Shown here one piece after another: positions 22,026 to 34,953 of a stretch of DNA of 60,722 nt (position 1 is its first letter; every line of letters starts with the position of its first letter). A model generated the notes under the pieces. That model searched no databases. It was not told the DNA's origin and worked only from the letters and a program-made list of their open reading frames with translations. The DNA lies in contig JAPORV010000325.1 of assembly GCA_026710055.1 (NCBI GenBank), positions 1 to 60,722 of the forward strand, written 5' to 3'. The translations under genes were made by a program, and so were the position numbers. This stretch comes from Aestuariivita sp. GTDB taxonomy: Bacteria > Pseudomonadota > Alphaproteobacteria > Rhodobacterales > Rhodobacteraceae.

Positions 22026-22559
22026 TTACTTCTTTTTACCTTCCTTACGGAAAATATATTCATCCTTATAGCGAATACCTTTTCCCTTGTAAGGCTCCGG
22101 TGGACGCCAATTTCTGATATTTGCTGCCACTTCACCGACCTTTTGTTGATCAATACCTTCAATAATGATTTCTGTTTGCTTCGGTGCGGTCACTTTTACA
22201 TCCTCTGGTGGCGCAAACTCGACTTCGTGAGAGTAGCCCAGATTAAGCTTCAATAAATTACCCTGCATTTGTGCCCGATATCCAACTCCAGAAATTTCTA
22301 GTTCCTTTTTAAAACCCTCGGAAACACCAATCACACAATTCTGAACCTGCGTGCGTGACATTCCCCATTGTTGACGTGCCCGTTTAGATTGACCTCTTGC
22401 ACTAACTTCAATACAATTGTCATTTATCGACATTGACACATCGTGGGTTGCCATAAAACTACGTGTTCCTTTTGGGCCATGTACTTCAATTGTCTGGCCT
22501 GTAATTTTCGCCGTCACTCCATCAGGCAGGTTGACTGGTTTCTTACCTATACGCGACAT
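22026..22559 (-). CDS. rplF: 50S ribosomal protein L6
   Basis: [35 protein letters not shown]...[24 protein letters not shown]. Confidence 0.97.
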   Translation of the reverse strand: MSRIGKKPVNLPDGVTAKITGQTIEVHGPKGTRSFMATHDVSMSINDNCIEVSARGQSKRARQQWGMSRTQVQNCVIGVSEGFKKELEISGVGYRAQMQGNLLKLNLGYSHEVEFAPPEDVKVTAPKQTEIIIEGIDQQKVGEVAANIRNWRPPEPYKGKGIRYKDEYIFRKEGKKK

Positions 22560-22571
22560 CCGTCATCCCTC

Positions 22572-22964
22572 TTAGAAGACTGTGCACAAGACTTCGCCGC
22601 CAACATTTGCTTCACGTGCCTTCGAATCTGACATCACGCCTTTAGATGTCGATACAATAGAAACGCCAAGACCTTGTCGAACAGACGGAAGAGCATCAAC
22701 GCCCATGTAAACACGGCGGCCGGGTTTGGAAATTCGTTTTAATTCACGGATGACTGGCGCACCTTCAGAATACTTCAAGCTGATTTCAATTGCTGGATGT
22801 CCACGATCATCAACAATATCTTGAAAACCTCCAATATACCCCTCGCTTTTCATAACTTCCAGTACGCGTTTACGCAACTTCGAGGACGGTGAAGTAACTA
22901 CCGACTTACCGCGCATTTGGCTATTTCGAATACGCGTGAGCATGTCACCGATCGGATCATTCAT
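22572..22964 (-). CDS. rpsH: 30S ribosomal protein S8
   Basis: [44 protein letters not shown]; start reset from 22985. Confidence 0.96.
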   Translation of the reverse strand: MNDPIGDMLTRIRNSQMRGKSVVTSPSSKLRKRVLEVMKSEGYIGGFQDIVDDRGHPAIEISLKYSEGAPVIRELKRISKPGRRVYMGVDALPSVRQGLGVSIVSTSKGVMSDSKAREANVGGEVLCTVF

Positions 22965-22978
22965 TCCCAAATAACTCC

Positions 22979-23284
22979 TCACCAACTAGATTTCACCATG
23001 CCGGGCACTTGCCCGGCAGAACCGAGTTCGCGTAAAGCGATACGGCTAATTTTCAATTTACGATAGTAACCATGCGACCGACCGGTGAGTTGACATCTAT
23101 TATGCAATCGTGTCGCTGAACTATCACGTGGCAGTCTCGCAAGTCTCAAACTTGCCTTTACACGCTCTTCCATTGGTAACGACTTATCATTTGCCAACGC
23201 TTTGAGTTCCGCTCGTTTCTTGGCATATTTTTCGACAAACCGGTGACGCTTTTTCTCACGCTCAACCATTGATTTTTTTGCCAT
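22979..23284 (-). CDS. rpsN: 30S ribosomal protein S14
   Basis: [28 protein letters not shown]...[41 protein letters not shown]-type sequence. Confidence 0.96.
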   Translation of the reverse strand: MAKKSMVEREKKRHRFVEKYAKKRAELKALANDKSLPMEERVKASLRLARLPRDSSATRLHNRCQLTGRSHGYYRKLKISRIALRELGSAGQVPGMVKSSW

Positions 23285-23308
23285 TGTCTTGTCCTCGTAA
23301 ACTTAAAC

Positions 23309-23872
23309 TTAACTATTAAACGGCATATTAAAAGCCAACAAGAGTGCTCTCGCCTCAGCATCGGTATCTGCTGTCGTGACAATTGAAATATCAAGTCCCC
23401 AAACTTCATCGATTTTATCAAAATCAATTTCTGGAAAAACAATATGTTCTTTCATGCCCATCGAATAATTCCCACGACCATCAAAACTCTCATCTGACAA
23501 CCCACGAAAGTCCCTGACACGCGGTAATGCGATGGTGATCAGGCGATCCAGAAATTCATACATTTTGTTTCCACGCAACGTGACTTTTGCACCAAGTGGC
23601 ATATTCTCGCGCACGCGAAATCCGGCTATTGATTTTTGTGCACGCGTTAAGACAGCTTTTTGCCCCGCAATCACTGTCAAGTCATCCTGTGCTGACTTCG
23701 CTTTCTTGCTGTCTTTCACCGCCTCAGAACCGCACCCAATATTGACAGAAATTTTAGCTAAAGATGGCACTTGCATTATATTTTTATATCCGAACTGCTC
23801 TTTAAGGCTAGGGCAGATTTGCGATTTGTAGTGTACTTTGAGACGCGGTAGATATGATACAGAATCAAGCAT
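23309..23872 (-). CDS. rplE: 50S ribosomal protein L5
   Basis: [39 protein letters not shown]...[27 protein letters not shown]. Confidence 0.96.
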   Translation of the reverse strand: MLDSVSYLPRLKVHYKSQICPSLKEQFGYKNIMQVPSLAKISVNIGCGSEAVKDSKKAKSAQDDLTVIAGQKAVLTRAQKSIAGFRVRENMPLGAKVTLRGNKMYEFLDRLITIALPRVRDFRGLSDESFDGRGNYSMGMKEHIVFPEIDFDKIDEVWGLDISIVTTADTDAEARALLLAFNMPFNS

Positions 23873-24180
23873 TAAATCTCGTCTCCTGTTGTTTTTGCAT
23901 AGCGAACTTTTTTCTCATTATCGTTAAAACGAAATCCAACGCGAGTCGCCGCGTTATTGGAATCCAAAAGAGCGATATTTGACAGATCAATCGGCATTTG
24001 TTTTTCAACAAGTCCTCCAGGGTTATTTTGAGATTGCTTCGTATGTCGCACAGCAACATTTACATTCTCGACAATTGCTTTCCTTTTTGCAGGAAAGACT
24101 TGAAGGATTTGACCCGTCTTGCCTTTATACTTTCCAGCCAAAACAATGACTTTATCACCAGTTTTTAGTTTTGCAGCCAT
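23872..24180 (-). CDS. rplX: 50S ribosomal protein L24
   Basis: [46 protein letters not shown]. Confidence 0.96.
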   Translation of the reverse strand: MAAKLKTGDKVIVLAGKYKGKTGQILQVFPAKRKAIVENVNVAVRHTKQSQNNPGGLVEKQMPIDLSNIALLDSNNAATRVGFRFNDNEKKVRYAKTTGDEI

Positions 24181-24549
24181 CTAAAGCACCTCTGGCGCTA
24201 ACGAAATAATTTTCATGAAATTCTTACCACGTAACTCTCGCACAACAGGGCCAAAGATACGGGTACCGATAGGTTCATTGTTATTATTCAAAATAACAGC
24301 GGCATTTCGGTCAAAGCGGATAGCGCTACCATCATCCCGCCGTACCTCTTTTGCAGTGCGCACAACGACAGCGCGACGAACATCCCCTTTTTTGACACGA
24401 CCACGTGGTATGGCCTCTTTCACTGCAACTACAATAATATCTCCGACCGATGCATATTTTCGCTTGGATCCTCCCAAGACTTTAATGCATTGAACACGTC
24501 GCGCACCGGAGTTATCCGCAACATCAAGGTTAGTCTGCATTTGGATCAT
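24181..24549 (-). CDS. rplN: 50S ribosomal protein L14
   Basis: [50 protein letters not shown]. Confidence 0.97.
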   Translation of the reverse strand: MIQMQTNLDVADNSGARRVQCIKVLGGSKRKYASVGDIIVVAVKEAIPRGRVKKGDVRRAVVVRTAKEVRRDDGSAIRFDRNAAVILNNNNEPIGTRIFGPVVRELRGKNFMKIISLAPEVL

Positions 24550-24629
24550 GGGTGTCTCCCGACCTATTAGGACTGCTAAAAGCTATCGCCTAAGGGTTTC
24601 GTTCAAAGCGAAAAGGATAGTTCAAAGCG

Positions 24630-24860
24630 TTACGCTACAACCACCTCCCAGCGTTTTGTTTTCGATTTTGGCGCACATTCTTGGATTCGCACCGGATCTC
24701 CAATTTTAAAAGTATTATTCTCATCGTGGGCGCGATACTTTTTTGACTTACGTATTGTTTTTTTCAATACTGGATGCGTAAAGCGTCTTTCCACAAGTAC
24801 TGTAACGGTTTGTATATTGGCATCAGAGGTTACAATGCCCTGCAGTATGCGTCTTGGCAT
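24630..24860 (-). CDS. rpsQ: 30S ribosomal protein S17
   Basis: [49 protein letters not shown]. Confidence 0.96.
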   Translation of the reverse strand: MPRRILQGIVTSDANIQTVTVLVERRFTHPVLKKTIRKSKKYRAHDENNTFKIGDPVRIQECAPKSKTKRWEVVVA

Positions 24861-25073
24861 TCAAGAATCCCCTTCAATGTTAGATTGAGCAGCTTTTTCT
24901 CTCAAAACAGTTTTTACCCGTGCGGCATTGCGGCGTACTAACCGCATCTCAGCCGTTGATTGTAAATCATCGTTAGCGCGACGAAAACGAAGATTAAACG
25001 CTTCTTTTTTAAGTTTCAGTAACTCATCATGGAGTTGATCAGGTGTTTTCTCACGCAATTCCGCAGCATTCAT
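24861..25073 (-). CDS. rpmC: 50S ribosomal protein L29
   Basis: [57 protein letters not shown]. Confidence 0.95.
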   Translation of the reverse strand: MNAAELREKTPDQLHDELLKLKKEAFNLRFRRANDDLQSTAEMRLVRRNAARVKTVLREKAAQSNIEGDS

Positions 25074-25475
25074 CGCTGACTATCCTCTATACATCACTGA
25101 CCGTCGCCAGATGGGTTACCAAAAGTTTCATTAGAAATAAAAAAACTCTACCTAAATTAAATCAATTCGGGTCGCAACCCTTTTTTCTTCTGAGTTCACT
25201 TTTTTCCAATAAATTTACAACAGATTGAACGAGTCTTATTCCTTTCATTGTTCTTAGTTTAGAACAAAGAGGGGTTTAATTTCATTTCTTGTACAACAAA
25301 CAACGTCACTGGATGAATTCCAAAAGACTATTTAGTTTCAAAGTTATACGCAAAACGAATATTTGCGATTATCATACAGCTATTTTCAGCACATATACTG
25401 AGCTTATATTTTGACGGCTACCCGTTATTAATCAAGAAATGTAAAGTCATTGAGCAGGAAACAGGTTAAAATCCG

Positions 25476-25889
25476 TTACCAATCTTCGCGAACAACAATA
25501 CGAGACTTGATGGGCAATTTCATAGCCGCCAACCGTAATGCCTCTCTCGCAACATCATCAGTAACGCCATCAATTTCAAACATCACGCGCCCTGGTTTAA
25601 CCCGGCAAGCCCAAAAGTCAACTGAACCTTTTCCCTTTCCCATTCGAACCTCAGTCGGTTTTGAAGATACCGGTGTGTCTGGAAATATACGGATCCATAC
25701 ACGACCTTGTCGCTTCATACGACGGGTCATCGCACGACGCGCAGCCTCAATCTGCCGTGCTGTAATCCTGTCAGGAGTTGTTGCTTTCAACCCATAGGAA
25801 CCAAAATTGAGGGCAAAGCCACCTTTGGCCAATCCTTTGATTCGACCCTTATGTTGCTTACGGAATTTCGTCTTCTTTGGTTGAAGCAT
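25476..25889 (-). CDS. rplP: 50S ribosomal protein L16
   Basis: [71 protein letters not shown]. Confidence 0.97.
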   Translation of the reverse strand: MLQPKKTKFRKQHKGRIKGLAKGGFALNFGSYGLKATTPDRITARQIEAARRAMTRRMKRQGRVWIRIFPDTPVSSKPTEVRMGKGKGSVDFWACRVKPGRVMFEIDGVTDDVAREALRLAAMKLPIKSRIVVREDW

Positions 25890-25900
25890 AGCAAAACTCC

Positions 25901-26608
25901 TTAGCGACGTGTTCCAGCACCGCGCGGAAGCGGACCATCCTGAAGCTGTTGTACTTTTCGGTCACGCGCTGACGGATCATGCTCCATAATCTCGCCCTTA
26001 AAAATCCAGACTTTAACACCAATCTGACCATAGGGTGTCGCTGCTTCAGCAGTTGCATAGTCAATATCAGCGCGCAGTGTATGCAAAGGAACCCGCCCTT
26101 CGCGATACCACTCCGTTCGTGCAATCTCAACACCCCCCAAACGACCAGCCACATTCACGCGAATACCCAAAGCACCTAGCCGCATGGCGTTTTGAACCCC
26201 TCGCTTCATTGCTCGCCTAAATGAAACTCGGCGCTCCAGTTGTTGTGCGATACTGTCACTTACAAGTTGGGCATCTAATTCAGGCTTTCGAACTTCAACG
26301 ATATTTAGATGAAGTTCAGAATCCGTCATTTCAGCAATTTTCTTACGCATAAACTCAATATCAGCACCTTTTTTTCCAATAATCACTCCTGGACGTGCTG
26401 TATGAATTGTCACGCGACATTTCTTGTGCGGACGTTCGATAATTGTACGTGCGACTCCTGCTTGGCGGCACTCTTTCTTGATAAAGTCTCTGATTTTGAT
26501 ATCTTCAAGCAGCAAAACACCATAATCTTTGGTATCGGCATACCAACGACTATCCCAAGTGCGATTGACCTGCAAACGCATACCAATTGGGTTAACCTTT
26601 TGTCCCAT
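25901..26608 (-). CDS. rpsC: 30S ribosomal protein S3
   Basis: [30 protein letters not shown]...[12 protein letters not shown]. Confidence 0.97.
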   Translation of the reverse strand: MGQKVNPIGMRLQVNRTWDSRWYADTKDYGVLLLEDIKIRDFIKKECRQAGVARTIIERPHKKCRVTIHTARPGVIIGKKGADIEFMRKKIAEMTDSELHLNIVEVRKPELDAQLVSDSIAQQLERRVSFRRAMKRGVQNAMRLGALGIRVNVAGRLGGVEIARTEWYREGRVPLHTLRADIDYATAEAATPYGQIGVKVWIFKGEIMEHDPSARDRKVQQLQDGPLPRGAGTRR

Positions 26609-26988
26609 TATTCTTCGTCCTCAATCTGCCGTACTTTGATAGTTAACTGCGAAAATGGTTTTCTTATCATCGCCATACGCCCCCTAGCACGAGGACGAAT
26701 ACGCTTCATTGTAAGTGATTTTCCAACAAATGCTTCCGCAACAACTAACGAATCCACGTCAAGAGCATGGTTGTTTTCTGCATTGGCAATAGCTGATTGC
26801 AAACATTTGATGACATCTTGTGAAATGCGCTTTCGCTGAAAGCTAAGATCAATCAAAGCCCGCGCCACGGCCTTTCCACGAATGCTTGCTGCGAGCAAAT
26901 TTAACTTTTGCGGTGATATGCGAAGCATTCGGGTTTTTGCCATTGCCTCATTATCCGCCAAGCGTCGCGGTGATTTTCGTTGGCCCAT
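26608..26988 (-). CDS. rplV: 50S ribosomal protein L22
   Basis: [29 protein letters not shown]...[22 protein letters not shown]. Confidence 0.96.
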   Translation of the reverse strand: MGQRKSPRRLADNEAMAKTRMLRISPQKLNLLAASIRGKAVARALIDLSFQRKRISQDVIKCLQSAIANAENNHALDVDSLVVAEAFVGKSLTMKRIRPRARGRMAMIRKPFSQLTIKVRQIEDEE

Positions 26989-26991
26989 AAT

Positions 26992-27273
26992 TTACTTCCG
27001 CTTTGCTTTTTTATCAGCAGCATGACCATAATAAGTTCGCGTAGGTGAATATTCACCAAACTTCTGCCCAATCATTTCTTCAGTCACTAATACGGGAATA
27101 TGCTTTCGACCATTATAAACGCCAAAGGTCAAACCGACAAACTGCGGCAAAATAGTCGATCTACGTGACCAAATCTTTATCACATCATTACGGCCCGAAG
27201 CACGAGCGGCTTCTGCTTTTTTCAATACATAACTGTCGAAAAAAGGGCCTTTCCAAACAGAGCGAGACATCAC
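26992..27273 (-). CDS. rpsS: 30S ribosomal protein S19
   Basis: [59 protein letters not shown]. Confidence 0.97.
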   Translation of the reverse strand: MMSRSVWKGPFFDSYVLKKAEAARASGRNDVIKIWSRRSTILPQFVGLTFGVYNGRKHIPVLVTEEMIGQKFGEYSPTRTYYGHAADKKAKRK

Positions 27274-28119
27274 TTAGCGCCTTTTCTTTTTTGCGTGCCG
27301 AGAACGAATAATGTACTTCGAGGACGCTTTATTTTTTTTTCGTGTTTTCTTACCTTTTGTCGGCTGCCCCCATGGAGAGACAGGATGTCGACCACCAGAT
27401 GTTCGACCTTCACCGCCCCCATGAGGATGATCCACCGGGTTCATCACCACGCCACGAACGCTTGGTCGTATTCCTTTATGACGCGCACGTCCAGCTTTAC
27501 CAAAATTCTGATTTGAATTATCAGGGTTAGAGACAGCACCGACAGTTGCCATACATTCCTGCCGAACGCGACGCGACTCACCTGAACTGAGTTTAATTTG
27601 AGCATAACCTCTGTCATCACGTCCGATAAACTGTGCATATGTGCCAGCTGCGCGGGCAATCTGGCCGCCTTTTCCTGGCTTCATTTCAACATTATGAACA
27701 ATCGTTCCGATCGGCATTCCGGTAAATGGCATTGCATTACCGGGCTTAATGTCCGCTTTACCTGCAGAAATTATCTGATCTCCAACTGCCAGCCGCTGCG
27801 GCGCCAAAATGTAGGTAAGTTCGCCATCTTTATATTCAATAAGTGCGATAAACGCTGTTCGATTAGGATCATATTCAATACGCTGAACAGTCCCGGGGAT
27901 GTCTGACTTTGTTCGCTTAAAATCAATAGACCGATATAACCGCTTTGCACCGCCGCCACGACGACGTGATGTGATTCTGCCAAGGTTATTTCGACCACCT
28001 GATTTCGACAAGCCTTCTGTCAAGGCTTTAACCGGGCGCCCGTCCCAAAGCGTTGAACGATCAATCAGAACCAACCCTCGTTGGCCCGGTGTCGTAGGTT
28101 TGTACGACTTTAATGCCAT
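27274..28119 (-). CDS. rplB: 50S ribosomal protein L2
   Basis: [22 protein letters not shown]...[44 protein letters not shown]; start reset from 28158. Confidence 0.97.
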   Translation of the reverse strand: MALKSYKPTTPGQRGLVLIDRSTLWDGRPVKALTEGLSKSGGRNNLGRITSRRRGGGAKRLYRSIDFKRTKSDIPGTVQRIEYDPNRTAFIALIEYKDGELTYILAPQRLAVGDQIISAGKADIKPGNAMPFTGMPIGTIVHNVEMKPGKGGQIARAAGTYAQFIGRDDRGYAQIKLSSGESRRVRQECMATVGAVSNPDNSNQNFGKAGRARHKGIRPSVRGVVMNPVDHPHGGGEGRTSGGRHPVSPWGQPTKGKKTRKKNKASSKYIIRSRHAKKKRR

Positions 28120-28355
28120 ACTCTCTGTCTTCCGTTCATTCAAACTGGGCGTTACCACCCACAGTTAAATCCTTGAAGGAGTTTGGACAAAACCTTTACT
28201 CACTTCCGTTTTGCGATCTGAACAACTTTACTGCATCAAACCGCATTGATTAAATAATTCCTCATCGAAGGTCAAGCATCCTGACCAATAATTTGCCTAA
28301 TGATCAATATTAGCGAACCCATACGTCTTGCTTTTCCAATTCACCTTACTAAACA

Positions 28356-28652
28356 TTAAAGACCTGTTCCGACATCAATAATATTTCCATCCATTAACGT
28401 AACATATGCTTTCTTAATGTCGCGTCGTTTACCTAATCTTCGACCAAACCGCTTTATTTTACCCTTTGTTATCAATGTATTAACCGCCTTAACTTTGACA
28501 GAAAATAATGCTTCTATTGCTTCCTTGATTTCAGGCTTTGATGCCTTCATCGCTACTTCAAACACAACAGCATTATTAACTGACTGTGATGTTGACTTTT
28601 CGGTAATGATCGGTTTACGAATAACATCATAATGTTCTAGTTTAATTGTCAT
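28356..28652 (-). CDS. rplW: 50S ribosomal protein L23
   Basis: [64 protein letters not shown]. Confidence 0.96.
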   Translation of the reverse strand: MTIKLEHYDVIRKPIITEKSTSQSVNNAVVFEVAMKASKPEIKEAIEALFSVKVKAVNTLITKGKIKRFGRRLGKRRDIKKAYVTLMDGNIIDVGTGL

Positions 28653-29266
28653 TTGAGCCGAGCCTCCAAACCTTCAATACCTGCTTTCGTAATCACAAGT
28701 GTGTCATGTTTGAGAATATCATAGACATTTGCGCCCATTGACGGCAAAATATCCAAATCACTGATATTTCGAGCAGCCTTGGCAAATCCTTCGTGGACTT
28801 TCAAGCCATCAATGACAAGTACTCTTTGCCAGCCTAGTTTCTTGACTTTGTTTGCAAGCGGACCGGTCTTGCCGTCAGCCTCTGCTGAATCAATCACAAC
28901 GAGTTCACCAGCCTTTGCTTTCACCGATAAAGCATGCTTAAGACCAAGTTTACGGAACTTTTTGGGCAACCCATGTGCATGACTTCGTGGTTTTGGACCT
29001 TTATAAACGCCGCCTTTGCGAAAAATCGGGGCGTTTCGATCACCATGACGTGCACCGCCTGTTCCTTTTTGTCGATAGATTTTTTTCTTAGAGTAACTTG
29101 TTTCTGATCGAGTTTTTACTTTATGTGTGCCAGATTGCGCGCGATTTCTCTGCCATCTTACCATACGATGAAGAATATCGATTCGAGGCTCTAAACCAAA
29201 TAGATCGTCAAGCAATTCAATTGATTCCACAATCGTACCGTCTAATTGAATTACATCAAGTTTCAT
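28649..29266 (-). CDS. rplD: 50S ribosomal protein L4
   Basis: [59 protein letters not shown]. Confidence 0.96.
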   Translation of the reverse strand: MKLDVIQLDGTIVESIELLDDLFGLEPRIDILHRMVRWQRNRAQSGTHKVKTRSETSYSKKKIYRQKGTGGARHGDRNAPIFRKGGVYKGPKPRSHAHGLPKKFRKLGLKHALSVKAKAGELVVIDSAEADGKTGPLANKVKKLGWQRVLVIDGLKVHEGFAKAARNISDLDILPSMGANVYDILKHDTLVITKAGIEGLEARLK

Positions 29267-30114
29267 AACGCACGACCTTTTTCACTATGATTATCATGAT
29301 CAATAGAATGATTTTCCGTAGCGCTATTTGCGTCAGCTTCGGTCTTTTCTTGTGATGCATCAACAACTATTTCTGCTTGAGTTTCATTATTTACTACTTG
29401 TTCGACATCGGCGGAGGTCGTTTTATCATCGGTTGGTCTTGTCTTAAGTGCTGCTGGCAACACTGCGTTCTCTGGAAATGGTTTCTTTACAGCATCCTTT
29501 ATTGTCACCCATCCGCCCTTTGAACCAGGAACGGCGCCTTTAACCATAATGATTCCACGATCAACGTCTGTCTTAATCACTTCTAGATTTTGCGTGGTCA
29601 CTCGAATAGAGCCCATATGCCCAGCCATTTTCTTTCCCTTGAACACACGACCTGGATTCTGGCACTGCCCAGTAGAGCCATGACTACGATGCGATATAGA
29701 TACACCATGAGACGCTCGTAATCCACTAAAATTATGCCGTTTCATGCCGCCGGCAAACCCTTTGCCAATTGATGTTCCAGCAATATCAACATATTGCCCT
29801 TCAAAATAATGGTCAGCGGTAATCTGTTCTCCAATCCCAATGAGATTCGCCGGATCAACACGAAATTCAGCAAGTTTTCGTTTAGGGGCGATATTTGCAC
29901 GCGCAAAATGGCCCCGTAAAGCATTATTAGTCCGATTAACTTTGGCAAATCCTGCACCCAACTGTACGGCTGAATACCCGTCCTTTTCTATGGTACGCTG
30001 CGCCACAACCTGTAAATTTTCCAATTGAAGAACAGTCACCGGAACCTGACGTCCGTCATCCATGAACACTCTCGTCATGCCAACTTTCTTCGCAATTACG
30101 CCAGAGCGCAGCAT
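29263..30114 (-). CDS. rplC: 50S ribosomal protein L3 with acidic C-terminal extension
   Basis: [34 protein letters not shown]...[34 protein letters not shown]; 283 aa with an extra tail of about 60 aa. Confidence 0.96.
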   Translation of the reverse strand: MLRSGVIAKKVGMTRVFMDDGRQVPVTVLQLENLQVVAQRTIEKDGYSAVQLGAGFAKVNRTNNALRGHFARANIAPKRKLAEFRVDPANLIGIGEQITADHYFEGQYVDIAGTSIGKGFAGGMKRHNFSGLRASHGVSISHRSHGSTGQCQNPGRVFKGKKMAGHMGSIRVTTQNLEVIKTDVDRGIIMVKGAVPGSKGGWVTIKDAVKKPFPENAVLPAALKTRPTDDKTTSADVEQVVNNETQAEIVVDASQEKTEADANSATENHSIDHDNHSEKGRAL

Positions 30115-30139
30115 CTCAACAGCCCCCTAAATCTTGTGT

Positions 30140-30454
30140 TCATACCTTAATCTCAACATCCACGCCTGCCGCAAGATCCAACTTCATAAGGGCATCTACA
30201 GTTTGAGGCGTGGGGTCTACAATGTCCAATAGACGTTTATGTGTGCGGATCTCAAATTGATCGCGTGACTTTTTATCGACATGCGGACTCCTCAATACAG
30301 TGAACTTTTCAATCTTATTTGGTAATGGTATCGGACCACGAACCTGCGCACCAGTTCGTTTGGCTGTTGTTACAATCTCTTGAGTGCTGACATCGAGCAC
30401 ACGATAATCAAACGCCTTCAATCGGATACGTATATTCTGGCCTTGAATTGCCAT
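30140..30454 (-). CDS. rpsJ: 30S ribosomal protein S10
   Basis: [78 protein letters not shown]. Confidence 0.97.
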   Translation of the reverse strand: MAIQGQNIRIRLKAFDYRVLDVSTQEIVTTAKRTGAQVRGPIPLPNKIEKFTVLRSPHVDKKSRDQFEIRTHKRLLDIVDPTPQTVDALMKLDLAAGVDVEIKV

Positions 30455-30612
30455 GCTTTTCTTCCTTTATTCAGTCTACAAAGTCCGAGAAGAAAAGCGA
30501 CGACGTAACGCCGCCTTTCAACAAACCAAATCAAGATATTTGCCTTAACTTAGTCTTTTGTTTGAGCCGTTATTCCACAACATTATTGGTGCGATATTCT
30601 TGACCTAAATAT

Positions 30613-31788
30613 CTAATCAATAATTTTTGAAACCACGCCCGCACCGACCGTTCTTCCGCCTTCGCGAATGGCAAATCTCAACCCATCTTCCATCGCAATC
30701 GGCGCAATAAGCTCAACTGTGAAACCAACGTTATCACCCGGCATTACCATCTCCGTATTTTGGCCTAGCGTTACGGTACCGGTAACGTCAGTGGTTCGGA
30801 AATAAAACTGTGGGCGATAATTGGCAAAAAATGGAGTATGACGCCCACCTTCGTCTTTGGTTAGAATATAGGCTTCCGCTTCAAACTTAGTATGTGGCGT
30901 GACTGAACTAGGTTTACAGAGGACTTGGCCTCGTTCGACCCCATCACGGTCAACGCCCCGCAAAAGCGCTCCTATATTATCACCAGCTTCGCCACGATCA
31001 AGAAGTTTGCGGAACATTTCAACACCGGTACAAGTGGTTTTTGACGTTTCGCGAATACCAACGATCTCAATCTCATCACCGACATTAATCACACCGCGCT
31101 CAACACGCCCGGTCACAACAGTTCCCCGACCCGAAATCGAAAAAACATCCTCAATCGGCATAAGAAAAGGTTGATCTATAGCACGCTCTGGTGTCGGTAT
31201 ATACTCATCAACCGCCGCCAATAATTCGCGAATTTTTTCCTCACCGATTTCTGGATTATTTCCTTCCATCGCAGCAAGAGCTGATCCTGAGACAATTGGA
31301 ATATCATCACCAGGAAATTCATAACTTGATAACAACTCACGAACTTCCAACTCAACGAGTTCGAGAAGTTCTTCGTCATCGACCTGATCAATTTTATTCA
31401 AAAAGACCACCAAGGCAGGTACACCGACCTGACGTGCCAACAAAATATGTTCGCGTGTCTGCGGCATAGGACCATCTGCTGCATTCACCACTAGAATTGC
31501 GCCATCCATCTGCGCCGCACCCGTGATCATATTTTTAACATAGTCAGCATGTCCGGGACAATCCACATGGGCATAATGTCGTGCTTCTGTCTCATACTCC
31601 ACATGCGCCGTTGATATTGTAATTCCGCGCGCTTTTTCTTCAGGTGCCCCGTCAATCGTATCATATGCTTGAAAATCACCAAAATACTTTGTGATGGCTG
31701 CTGTTAATGTTGTTTTGCCGTGATCCACATGACCAATCGTACCGATGTTGACATGCGGCTTTGTGCGTTCAAATTTTTCTTTTGCCAT
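30613..31788 (-). CDS. tuf: Elongation factor Tu
   Basis: [36 protein letters not shown]..., 391 aa, standard EF-Tu. Confidence 0.98.
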   Translation of the reverse strand: MAKEKFERTKPHVNIGTIGHVDHGKTTLTAAITKYFGDFQAYDTIDGAPEEKARGITISTAHVEYETEARHYAHVDCPGHADYVKNMITGAAQMDGAILVVNAADGPMPQTREHILLARQVGVPALVVFLNKIDQVDDEELLELVELEVRELLSSYEFPGDDIPIVSGSALAAMEGNNPEIGEEKIRELLAAVDEYIPTPERAIDQPFLMPIEDVFSISGRGTVVTGRVERGVINVGDEIEIVGIRETSKTTCTGVEMFRKLLDRGEAGDNIGALLRGVDRDGVERGQVLCKPSSVTPHTKFEAEAYILTKDEGGRHTPFFANYRPQFYFRTTDVTGTVTLGQNTEMVMPGDNVGFTVELIAPIAMEDGLRFAIREGGRTVGAGVVSKIID

Positions 31789-31837
31789 ATTTGCCTCCTT
31801 TTCTCTAAAGCGGCATGTTTATCATTGCCTGTACAAA

Positions 31838-33955
31838 TTACGCAAATTTTGCTTGGATTTCTTCTGAAATATTTTGCGGAACCGTGTCATAGTGATCAAA
31901 TTGCATTGTAAACTGCGCTCGACCTGATGACATAGATCGCAACGTATTGATATACCCGAACATATTTGCGAGCGGAACCATGGAATTAATCGCAATTGCA
32001 TTTCCCCGCTGTTCTTGGCCCGTCACTTGCCCTCTGCGTGATGTTAAGTCACCAATAATCCCACCAGTGTATTCCTCCGGCGTTATCACCTCAACCTTCA
32101 TGATCGGTTCCAATAACTTAGCGCCGGCCTTTCTAAGCCCTTCGCGCATTCCCATACGTCCTGCAATTTCAAACGCCAAAACACTTGAATCAACGTCGTG
32201 AAACTTTCCGTCTACCAACGCCACTTTGAAATCAATCACTGGAAATCCGGCTAATGGCCCACTGTCCATTACTGAGCGAATCCCTTTTTCCACTCCTGGA
32301 ATATATTCTTTAGGAATTGCACCACCCACAATGCGACTTTCAAAGCTATAGCCTTCGCCCGGATCAACCGGTGAAATAATCATTTTTACTTCAGCAAATT
32401 GTCCGGCACCACCCGATTGTTTTTTGTGCGTGTAAACATGCTCTACTTCATGTGAAATTGTTTCTCGATAAGCGACTTGTGGTGCACCAATATTGGCTTC
32501 AACCTTAAACTCACGTTTAAGTCGATCAACCAAAATATCCAAATGCAATTCACCCATACCTTTCATAATCGTCTGACCGGATTCTTGATCAGTCTCTATC
32601 CGAAAGGAAGGATCTTCTGCTGCAAGTCGAGCAAGACCAGCCGACATTTTTTCTTGGTCACCCTTTGTTTTTGGCTCAACTGCAATTTCAATCACTGGCT
32701 CTGGGAACGCCATTGTCTCTAGGACAACGGGATTTTTTTCTTCGCACAATGTATCGCCTGTTGTTGTATCTTTCAGACCTGCCAACGCAATTATATCGCC
32801 AGCGAAGGCCTCGTCGATATCTTCTCGATTATTGGAGTGCATCATCATCATCCGTCCGATACGCTCTTTCTTTTCTTTTGTCGAATTAAATACCGAGCTA
32901 CCCTTGCTCATCGTTCCAGAATAAATTCGTGTAAAGGTTAAAGAACCTACGAAAGGATCATTCATAATTTTAAATGCAAGCCCAGCAAACGGCAAATTAT
33001 CGTCTGCACGCCGTGCGATATTTCTTTCTTCAGTCTTATCACCAGGGCGAAAGCCCATGTAGTCGACCACATCAAGCGGACTAGGTAAGTAGTCAATGAC
33101 TGAGTTCAATAGCGGTTGGACGCCCTTGTTTTTAAATGCTGACCCGCCTAGCACTGGTACGAAATTCAGTGCTAAAGTGCCTTTTCGAATCAATTTTCGC
33201 AATGTTGCCATATCCGGCTCTTCGCCATCAAGATAAAGGATCATCGCGTCGTCATCTTCCTCAACTGCCGCTTCAATCATTTTACCGCGCCACTCCTCAA
33301 CCAATCCTTTGAGGCTTTCGCGCAAATCAACTTGTTGCCATGTTGCTCCTAAGTCATCGCCCTTCCAGAGCCATTCCTTCATCGTAATTAGATCAACCAA
33401 ACCTTCAAGTTCGTTTTCGGCACCAATTGGTAAAGCAATTGGGACCGCTCGTGCACCTGTTCGTTCTTCAATCATGCGTACACATTGGAAAAAATCTGCA
33501 CCAATTTTGTCCATTTTATTCACAAAGACTATTCTTGGTACTTTATAACGATCAGCCTGTCGCCAGACAGTTTCAGTTTGCGGTTCAACGCCAGCATTCG
33601 CATCTAACACGCAAACTGCACCATCAAGTACGGCTAAAGAGCGCTCGACTTCAATCGTGAAATCAACGTGACCCGGTGTATCGATAATGTTCAGCCGATG
33701 TTTTGGGGTATCAGCGGTTCGACCGTCTTCGGTCCTCTCCCAAAAAGTTGTCGTGGCAGCAGACGTAATTGTGATGCCTCGTTCTTGCTCTTGTTCCATC
33801 CAGTCCATAGTAGCAGCGCCATCGTGAACTTCACCGATATTATGAGACTTACCGGTATAATAAAGAATTCGTTCCGTGCAAGTTGTCTTTCCTGCATCAA
33901 TATGGGCCATAATTCCGAAATTACGGTATCTGTCTAGCGGATATTCACGCGACAT
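31838..33955 (-). CDS. fusA: Elongation factor G
   Basis: [63 protein letters not shown]; start reset from 34078 (upstream part of the ORF overlaps rpsG). Confidence 0.97.
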   Translation of the reverse strand: MSREYPLDRYRNFGIMAHIDAGKTTCTERILYYTGKSHNIGEVHDGAATMDWMEQEQERGITITSAATTTFWERTEDGRTADTPKHRLNIIDTPGHVDFTIEVERSLAVLDGAVCVLDANAGVEPQTETVWRQADRYKVPRIVFVNKMDKIGADFFQCVRMIEERTGARAVPIALPIGAENELEGLVDLITMKEWLWKGDDLGATWQQVDLRESLKGLVEEWRGKMIEAAVEEDDDAMILYLDGEEPDMATLRKLIRKGTLALNFVPVLGGSAFKNKGVQPLLNSVIDYLPSPLDVVDYMGFRPGDKTEERNIARRADDNLPFAGLAFKIMNDPFVGSLTFTRIYSGTMSKGSSVFNSTKEKKERIGRMMMMHSNNREDIDEAFAGDIIALAGLKDTTTGDTLCEEKNPVVLETMAFPEPVIEIAVEPKTKGDQEKMSAGLARLAAEDPSFRIETDQESGQTIMKGMGELHLDILVDRLKREFKVEANIGAPQVAYRETISHEVEHVYTHKKQSGGAGQFAEVKMIISPVDPGEGYSFESRIVGGAIPKEYIPGVEKGIRSVMDSGPLAGFPVIDFKVALVDGKFHDVDSSVLAFEIAGRMGMREGLRKAGAKLLEPIMKVEVITPEEYTGGIIGDLTSRRGQVTGQEQRGNAIAINSMVPLANMFGYINTLRSMSSGRAQFTMQFDHYDTVPQNISEEIQAKFA

Positions 33956-33983
33956 CTTGGTGGCTCCCAGCGATAAAATTAAC

Positions 33984-34466
<483 letters not shown>

Positions 34467-34838
34467 TTATTTTGGACGCTTTGCGCCGTATTTCGATCGG
34501 CGTTGTTTTCGATCTTTGACGCCTTGGGTGTCCAAAACACCACGCAAAATATGGTATCTTACACCCGGCAGATCTTTAACACGACCGCCGCGGATGAGCA
34601 CAACGGAATGCTCTTGAAGGTTATGGCTTTCTCCAGGAATATATGAAATAACTTCAAATCCATTTGTGAGCCGAACCTTTGCAACCTTACGCATTGCTGA
34701 GTTAGGCTTCTTAGGGGTTGTGGTATAAACCCGCGTACAAACTCCCCGTTTTTGAGGGCATTGTTCAAGATGCATTGATTTTGAACGTTTTACCTTCGGC
34801 TGCCTTGGCTTCCGTATCAGCTGTTGGATTGTTGGCAT
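34467..34838 (-). CDS. rpsL: 30S ribosomal protein S12
   Basis: [57 protein letters not shown]. Confidence 0.97.
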   Translation of the reverse strand: MPTIQQLIRKPRQPKVKRSKSMHLEQCPQKRGVCTRVYTTTPKKPNSAMRKVAKVRLTNGFEVISYIPGESHNLQEHSVVLIRGGRVKDLPGVRYHILRGVLDTQGVKDRKQRRSKYGAKRPK

Positions 34839-34913
34839 TGGGCCTTGATTCCATCTCTCATTTTGCAGGTTTTAACCTGCGAAGAATAGCACATCACACT
34901 ATGTGCAAACTAC

Positions 34914-34953
34914 AAAAAACCGCTTCATCCTTAAACCATAAGGAATGATGCGG
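34914..34953 (-). terminator. Rho-independent terminator-like hairpin upstream of rpsL
   Basis: Minus strand reads ccgcatcattcctta-tggtt-taaggatgaagcgg-ttttttgtag: imperfect stem followed by six T. Confidence 0.65.

Noticed and set aside
26309-26839. 176-aa plus-strand ORF across rpsC/rplV
   Set aside because: Antisense to two certain ribosomal genes; composition is that of a mirror frame.
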